64,000 nt of DNA from Alkalibacterium sp034520745 (GTDB lineage: Bacteria > Bacillota > Bacilli > Lactobacillales > Carnobacteriaceae_A): the NCBI GenBank assembly GCA_034520745.1, contig JAXHNF010000017.1:124001-188000 (forward strand), in the 5' to 3' direction. This document shows, one piece after another, positions 57,052-64,000 of the stretch. The position numbers and the translations under genes are program-made. The notes under the pieces are model-generated. The model saw nothing but the letters and a program-made list of their open reading frames with translations. It did not search any database and had not been told where the DNA came from. The number at the start of each line of letters is the position of its first letter. The first letter of the stretch is position 1.

Positions 57052-60000
57052 ATGGCTTTGCAGTTTATATCTCGGGACGGTTACATACAAACAAAAAAGA
57101 GACGATCTATAATCAGCTTGTCGAGTGGTCTCAAGAGCACAGCGATAATCAGGTTTTCTATATCGTCCCCGATCACATCAAATTCGAGTCCGAAATGAAC
57201 ATCCTGGAATACATCAAAGCGGGTCAGCCACAGTCAGCGGAGCACTATGCAGGCATGATCAATCTGCAAGTATTCAGTTTCAGCCGGTTGGCCTGGTATT
57301 ACCTTCAGGATTCAGCGGTATTCAGTCAGTCTCAGCTGACCGAGACCGGCCTGTCCATGCTGATCCGTAAAATACTGAAAGAAAACGAAGAAGAACTGAC
57401 CATCTTCAGAGGCGAAAGTCACCAGCAGGGGTTCGTCGAGAAAACGACCACCTTGTTCATGGAAATGAGAAACGGGCGTGTACAGCCTGAAGACCTGGAA
57501 GACCTGTTTACGACGGAAGAGACAGACGGCAGTGGTCACAGCGATCTTGGACTGAAACTTAAGGATATCAGACGGCTTTACGAAGCGTTCATGGACCAGC
57601 TGCTGGGAAAATATATTGAAAAAGAAGACGTCCTCGAAGCGCTGATACAGGAAGTCAGGCAGCGGGATATGAGCCAGACGCGCATCATCATCGACAACTT
57701 CAACAGCTTCTCTGCCCAGGAACAGGCACTGATCCTGGAACTGGTCGAACAGACACAGGACGTCAAGGTATCATCTGATCCTGGATAAAAAGCATGCCGT
57801 AGAACCGCCTGAACTGACAGATTTCTTCTATGAGACGGGCATGACTTATTACCGTCTCTACCAGCAGGCCCGTGAAAGAAACCTTAAAGTCCAGCATGAT
57901 GTACTGTTGCATGACGCAAGCAGTGAACATTGTGCTGAATTGAATGTTCTTGAAGATTACTGGGTGAACAGCTTCGATATGTCACCGAAGAGTGATGAAA
58001 ACATCTCCCGCGATATGACACAATGCATAGAGATCAGAGCGGCAGAGAGCCGACAGGCCGAAGTGTTGCATACGGCAACGACTGTAAAACGAGTTAGTTG
58101 CTAATGACAATTACAGGTACAAAGATATCCTGATCGTGTCCCGGTCACTTGACGACTACAAGCGGACGCTCGAAGCGACCTTTGCTGAAAATAAGATCGA
58201 ACTGTTTGTTGACCAGGCCGATCATATGTCCGGTCATGCACTGGTCGAAGCCATCTCGAGCCTGTTTCTGATCCATAAAAGGTACTGGCGCTATGATGAC
58301 ATCATGCGCTTTTTGAAAACAGAACTGTTTGTCCCGCTCGATGACAGCGAAACACTGCCGAAGGACAATCTGGAAAAGATCGCTTTCTGGAACAACAAAG
58401 CCGGCTCCTGGCGCGGGCATCTCGACACGCTGGAAAACGTCATGCTCGCATACGGCTATGAGGGCAGGGAATGGATCGAAGACAACGAATGGATCTATGC
58501 CCGTTTCCATCTGGAAGAAATGGATGAACAGCTCGATGCCGACAAACAGATGCAGGCGGAAGCAAATCAGACCAAAGACAAGGTCAGACATATCCTGCTG
58601 CCTTTCTACCAGCGCCTGGCGAACATAGAAACCAACCGTGAAGCCGCTCGTCTGCTTTATCAGTTTCTGGATACGCACGGTTTCAATGATCAGCTGCTTT
58701 ACTGGCGGGATCAGGCCATCGAACAGGGCGAGCTGGAAGAAGCCCGCAAGCATGAACAGGTTTGGCAGACATTCATTCAGCTGCTGGACGAATTTGTGGA
58801 CGTTCTGGGCGATGAACCCTGGGACATGGATTCCTTCCTGTCCATACTGGAGACCGGATTCGAGCAGGCGACCTACAGCATCGTGCCGCCGAGTATCGAT
58901 CAGGTGATGTTCACGAATTTCGACAAATCCCGGATCAACACGAAGAAAGTCGTGATCATGCTGGGACTGACGGATACCCAGCTGCCAATGAGCCAGGAAA
59001 ATGATTCCATCCTGACCGACGAGGACCGTGAAGCACTGTCAGCTTATTTACCCGATGACAAGTATTTGGCTCCGACAACCAGCGGTCGACTGGCGAGTGA
59101 ACCCTTTGCCGCGTATTCGGCCTTCATGAACGCTTCCGAAAAACTGATATTCAGCTACCCGGTCAAGAACGACGGAGCCGGTGACAATCAGCTGAGTCCT
59201 TATATCGAGCGCATCGGCCGGCAGTTGAACATTCCGGTGATGCAACTGAAAGCCGAACCCGGCGCAGCCGACTGCGAATCAGTCGACTCACTGCTCTCTT
59301 TCGTGGGGTCGAGGCAGGAGACACTCGGGCACCTCGTGACTGTTTTGAGAGAAGGCATCGACAAAGACAGACGTCCATGCTGAATTCTGGTTCGAGCTTT
59401 ACCGCTCGCTGATCAGACAGGCCAGTGCGGTCGAAAGAAAGGTCCTCGACAGTCTGGACTATTCAAATATCCCTGTCCGGATAGACCGTGAGCTTGCGGA
59501 AGAACTGTACGGCAAGGATCTCTATCTCTCGGTCTCCCAGCTGGAAAGTTTCTATCTGGATCCCTACAGTCATTTCCTGCGTTACGGCCTGAAACTGAAA
59601 GCAGCGCTCAGTCCAGGAGCTGACACCGGCCGAAACAGGCACGTTCTTCCACGACGCACTGGACAGCATCTTCAAGACGATCGTCAGCCGGGATTTAAAT
59701 GTGAATGAGCTGACCGACCAAGAACTGAACGCGCTGACAGATGAGGTGTTGTCTGAATTATATGAGAAAAACAAATTCCGATTGCTGGCCATGTCGAACC
59801 GGATGAAGTTCATTCGAAAACAGCTGAGTAACACGATCCGCCAGATGATGTGGGCCATAACCAATCAGTCGAGACGCTCACGCATGGCTCCGCAGATGTC
59901 TGAGGTCCTATTCGGCCGCATTGCCGGCAAACAGGGCGTGCCCGGTCTGACGTTTCCGCTGAACAACGGCGGCAAGCTCCACGTCAGAGGGAAGATCGAC

Positions 60001-60699
60001 CGGCTCGATGCGGTTGAAATCGACGACGAGCTGTATATCAGTGTGGTTGACTACAAATCGGGTGACAAGAAACTGGTATTCGAAGAGATCTATCACGGTC
60101 TGATGATGCAGCTGCTTACTTATTTAGACACCGCAGTGGAGCATTCGGAAGAACTGTTCGGCAGGAAAGCCAAACCCGCCGGTGCTTTTTATGCGCAGGT
60201 CAAAAATCCTCTGCTTGACGCCAGATCCGTTAAAGGAAAAGACTGGCTCGATGAGATGCTGAAGCAGTTCAAGATGAAAGGCCTCCTGCTGAATGAAGAA
60301 GATTTGCTGAGAAATATCGACAGGATGCTGGATCCGGACGAAAAAGGCTCTTCTCTTGTCTATCCTCTGGAAAAATTGAAAAGCGGCAAGCTGAAAGGAT
60401 CCTTCATTACTTTAGAAGACCTGGAGTTGCTGCTCAGACACCACCGCACGAAAATCAGAGAAGCCGGCAACCTGATCCTGTCAGGCGAGAATCAGCTCGC
60501 GCCTTTTTACGAGAAGAAAAGATTCACGCCGACAACGGTCGGTGGGGAGTATCATCCTGTTTCCCAGTTCGACGTCCTGCTGCCCGGCAATCAGAACTAT
60601 TACCGCAATCTGCCGAAGATCAGCGACCAGGATGAACTGATCGATAAACTGAAGGAAAAATACCAGATCATCGAACCAAAAAAGGAGGGTGACCAGTAA
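57052..60699 (+). CDS. rexB: AddB/RexB subunit of the ATP-dependent double-strand DNA exonuclease
   Basis: The nuclease and recognition subunit of AddAB/RexAB, about 1215 residues. ATG 57052 follows AAAGGAGCG. A shift near 57080 restores YNQLVEW and VPDHIKFESEMNILEY. Others lie near 57770, 58100, 59370 and 59620. The C-terminal nuclease has VVDYKSGDKKLVF and GLMMQLLTYLD. All iron-sulfur cysteines of classical AddB are missing: YLDPYSHFLRYG stands where AddB has 'RCPFSHF', and TPTTVGGEYHPVSQF replaces the terminal C..C..C cluster. This agrees with the RexB branch. Its TAA overlaps the addA ATG. Confidence 0.93.
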
Positions 60700-63600
60700 T
60701 GGCAAAGATACCTGAAAAACCAGAAAATACACAGTTCACGGATCACCAGTGGCAGGCGATCCATGATGAAGGAAAAAATCTGCTGGTCTCAGCCTCTGCC
60801 GGTTCAGGAAAAACGACCGTCCTCGTCACAGCGTGTGATCGAAAAAATTAAGAAACAGACAGACATCGATCAGCTGCTCGTCGTGACGTACACGAATGCG
60901 GCAGCTCGGGAAATGAAACACCGTATCCAGGTCGCGGTCCAGAATGAAGTCAACGAAGCCAAGGATCCCAAGCAGAAACATCACCTCATCAGACAGATCC
61001 CGCTTTTGGGCCATGCGGATATCTCGACTCTGCATTCGTTCTGTCTGAAAGTGATCCGCAGATACTATTACCTGATCGATTTTGATCCGGTCTTTCGTCT
61101 GCTGACCGACGATACGGAGATATCACTGATGAAAGAGGATGTGTGGGACGACCTGCGTGAAGAACTTTACGGGAAGAAAACAGCGTGTTCGAGCAGCTGG
61201 CCGCCGCTTATTCCAGTGATAAAAATGATGACGGGGTGACGGAACTCGTTTTGTCGTTATATGAATTCTCACGGGCCAATCCGGATCCGCTCAAGTGGCT
61301 GTCCGAACTGAGTCAGATGTACTCCGTCGATAATGCTGATTTGGGACAGAGTTTCGTGTTCCAGCGGCTGATCAAAGCACAGTTGTTAAGTACAATCAGT
61401 ATCATCAGGGAGCTGCTTGAGGACGCGGTCCAGATGGGCCAATGGCGAAGAAGAACTGAAGAAAACCCTCGGGATTTTAGAAGAAGACCGCACCCATATC
61501 AGCCATCTGGAATCACTTGTCAGTGACAACCAGTTGAACGAAGCCTACACGCTTATCGAGAACTTCTCGCACAGCAGGTGGTATGTGCCTAACAAAAAAG
61601 ATACTTCAGAAGCTGTGAAGGAAATCGGCAGGGAAATGAAACCTTTCAGAGATAAGGCAAAAAAACTTTATGACGGCATGGTCAGCGATATCTTCGCATT
61701 TTCCCCGGATGAACATCTGGAAAATATGGCCTCAGTCAGAGTGCTTGTTGAAGAGATGGCCCGTGTCACGACCATGTTCTATAATCGGTATCAGTCCTTC
61801 AAGGCCGAGCGCAAAGTCCTCGATTTCAATGATCTCGAGCATCTGACGCTGAAAATACTGGTCAGTGAAACGGAAGAAGGCAAGGAAGCTTCTGAAGCAG
61901 CCAACCATTACCGTCGACAGTTCAAAGAAGTGATGATCGATGAGTATCAGGATATCAACCAGATCCAGGAAGAGATCCTGAAGTGGGTCACCCAGCCGGA
62001 TCCGAAGCACGGCAATCAGTTTATGGTTGGTGATGTCAAGCAGTCCATTTATTCATTCCGTCTGGCCGATCCCAGCCTGTTCATCGACAAATATGAAAGG
62101 TATGCGACAAAAGAAACCGGCGAACGCATCATCCTGGCGGAAAATTTCCGCTCAAGGCAGGACGTCTTGTCCTTCACCAACTTCATCTTTGATCAGATCA
62201 TGGACAAGGAAGTCGGGGAACTGACCTACGATGACTCGGCCAAACTGATCAACGGCTTCACGGCATTTCCTGATTCCAGTGATTTTCAGGCGGACATCCT
62301 GATCTACGAATCCCAGGAAGAAGAATCGGACGAAGAAGAGGAACCGCAGTCTTTGTCGACGACCTTCAATATAGACAATAAAACCAAAGGCGAGCTGTAT
62401 ATGGTCGCCAATAAAATCATGGAACTCCAGGAAAGCGGCTATGAGATTTATGACAAGAAAGCCCAAACCATGCGTCCGCTTGAACTCAAGGACATCGTGC
62501 TTCTGACACCGACGAAGAAAAACAATCTCGATATCCAGGATATTTTCAAACAGTTGGGTATACCAACAGCCGTGAAGGACACGCAGAATTACTTTCAGAC
62601 AACAGAGATCACCATCATGATGTCCATCCTTAAACTCATCGACAATCCGCAGCAGGACATCCCGCTGGCAGCTGTCTTGAGGTCACCGGTGGTCGGTCTG
62701 GATGAGGTCGAGCTGACACGCATCCGCATCCTCGATAAGCAGTCATCCTTCTTTGATGCCCTGACTAAGTTTGCCGAAAAGGAAGACTGGCAGGACATCA
62801 AGAACATCGATCTGCAGGTCAGAGTGCAGCAGTTCCTGGAGCTTCTGAACAAATGGCGCAGACAGTCCCGCCGGCAGTCGCTCGTCGATCTTATCTGGAT
62901 GATCTTTGAAGATACCGGCTTTTTACATTACGTCGGAGGCATGAGTTCGGGAAGACAGCGCAAGGCGAACCTGCATGCCTTGTATGAACGGGCCGCGGCA
63001 TATGAAAAGACATCTTTCAAAGGACTGTTCCAGTTTATCCGCTTTATTGAAAAGATGCAGAAGAAAGACAAGGACCTGGCAGAACCCCAGGCGATCTCGG
63101 ACAGCGAGAATGCCGTCCGCGTGATGACGATCCATGCCAGCAAAGGGCTGGAGTTCCCGGTCGTCTTTGTTCTGGACATGACCAAGAAATTCAACATCAT
63201 GGACGCTCAGGGAGCCACGGTATTTGATGAACAGTACGGTGTCGGGGCAGAGTACCGGGATTTGAAAACCCGTGAAAAGAAAACGACCTTACCGGAAAAA
63301 GCATTGAAACATAAAAAGAAAGCCAAGCTTTTATCCGAGCAGATGCGGGTCCTTTACGTAGCCTTGACGCGCGCGGAACAGAAGCTCATCTTAGTTGGCT
63401 CATACAAGAACAAAGAGGACGCGTTGAACCGCTGGAATCTGGTCGGCGGCCATCCGAAGACAGTGCTGCCTTCCGATATGCGTCTGGGAGCCAGAGGGTT
63501 CATGGACTGGATCGGCTTCAGCGTCATCCGGCATGAAATCATGGATGACGAGCGCACGATCCAAGCGCAAAGTCCGGTGGTCCATCATTATGACACGTCG

Positions 63601-64000
63601 TTTGATGTGCATTTTTATTCCAGGGAAGAACTGGAGGAAGCGCTCTTGTCTCACCGTAAATCCGACGTTGAGGAATGGTATCCGAAATTAAAAGAGGGGA
63701 CACTGAAACCCGAGGCAGATAACGGGATAAAAGAAGCCGTCAAAGAGGCTGTCATCCTGATGAACAAACCATATGACTACCAGATCGCGACGCAGACGAC
63801 AAGTTACCAGTCCGTGTCCGAGATCAAGCGGCTGTTTGAAGAACCTGATGACGGCCAGATGGTGAAGATCGACGTCACCAAACCCCGGCAGGTCAGCCGT
63901 TACGTGGAAGACCAGCTCAACCGTCCGTCTTTCATTCAGGAAGATCTGAAACCGACCCCTGCAGAAGTCGGCCAGGCGACCCATCTGGTGCTGCAGACGC
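60699..64000 (+). CDS. addA: AddA/RexA helicase-nuclease subunit, 3' end outside the window
   Basis: A UvrD-like SF1 helicase with a C-terminal nuclease, subunit A of AddAB. ATG 60699 overlaps the rexB stop, and AAAAAGGAGGG lies upstream. SF1 motifs: SASAGSGKTTVL (I), TYTNAAAREMKHRI (Ia), FKEVMIDEYQDINQIQEE (II), GDVKQSIYSFRLADP (III), ILAENFRSR (IV), TIHASKGLEFPVVFV (V) and LYVALTRAEQKL (VI). Frame shifts lie near 60825, 61180 and 61440. From there the frame is open to the window edge, where the nuclease domain would follow. Confidence 0.95.

Noticed and set aside
1..64000. Prophage, insertion sequences, rRNA or tRNA genes
   Set aside because: No transposase, integrase, phage structural gene, rRNA segment or tRNA cloverleaf was recognised in the window. 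Gene content is ordinary core genome apart from the hairpin arrays.

Overview
Organism and quality. The window is a chromosomal housekeeping segment of a low-to-moderate GC Gram-positive bacterium (Firmicutes). Gene content and order point to Lactobacillales, probably near Carnobacteriaceae/Enterococcaceae: dinG-ypmB-asnS-dnaD-nth, dnaG-rpoD, trmK-yqfO-pepT, a RexAB-type AddAB, a T-box-controlled two-subunit glyQ-glyS and the niaR-niaX pair. The placement is by protein family and synteny, not by a marker gene. Almost every long gene, including essential ones (rpoD, dnaG, argS, glyS, ddl), is split by one- or two-base indels while both halves keep full family similarity. I read this as sequence error and annotate each gene as one CDS across the breaks.

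Layout. 1-6.1 kb: end of dinG, ypmB, asnS, dnaD, nth, a PF12897-like aminotransferase and a YtxH-like protein. 6.2-8.1 kb: hairpin array A, a DUF2188 gene (minus) and rlmA. 8.3-16.8 kb: ddl, queG, trmL, argS (minus), argR, a phosphohexomutase and zwf (minus). 17-25 kb: aldehyde dehydrogenase, cshB, array B, a DUF1189 gene (minus), sodA, array C, a class B PBP and rpmG (minus). 25.4-33.8 kb: two small membrane proteins, a short hypothetical gene, rhomboid, glucokinase, a YqgU-like protein, a catalytically dead-looking rhodanese, an MFS exporter and a MurE-like ligase. 34-47.5 kb: array D, ppsR (minus), zur, rpsU, yqeY, phoH-ybeY-dgkA-cdd-era-recO, T-box glyQ-glyS, an ABC exporter and niaR-niaX. 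47.8-64 kb: candidate array F, dnaG-rpoD, ctc, array E, two paralogous YflT-domain stress proteins, trmK-yqfO, pepT and rexB-addA (addA runs off the window).

How the genes work together. phoH to recO is an overlapping operon for ribosome maturation (ybeY, era), lipid-carrier phosphorylation (dgkA), pyrimidine salvage (cdd) and repair (recO). rpsU-yqeY lies just upstream of it. dnaG-rpoD is the macromolecular-synthesis pair. trmK and yqfO overlap, as do rexB and addA. NiaR probably represses niaX through an inverted repeat at the niaX promoter.

Most unusual feature. At least five, probably six, intergenic regions carry tandem arrays of hairpin units repeating about every 52 bp (A 6242-6527, B 19993-20239, C 22036-22406, D 33999-34556, E 52164-52239; weaker F 47792-48089). 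Arm sequences differ between arrays. Period and geometry are shared, arm substitutions are often compensated, and all arrays lie beyond a gene's terminator. I do not recognise this as a described element. It is not CRISPR, because whole units including the arms are related and there are no unique spacers.
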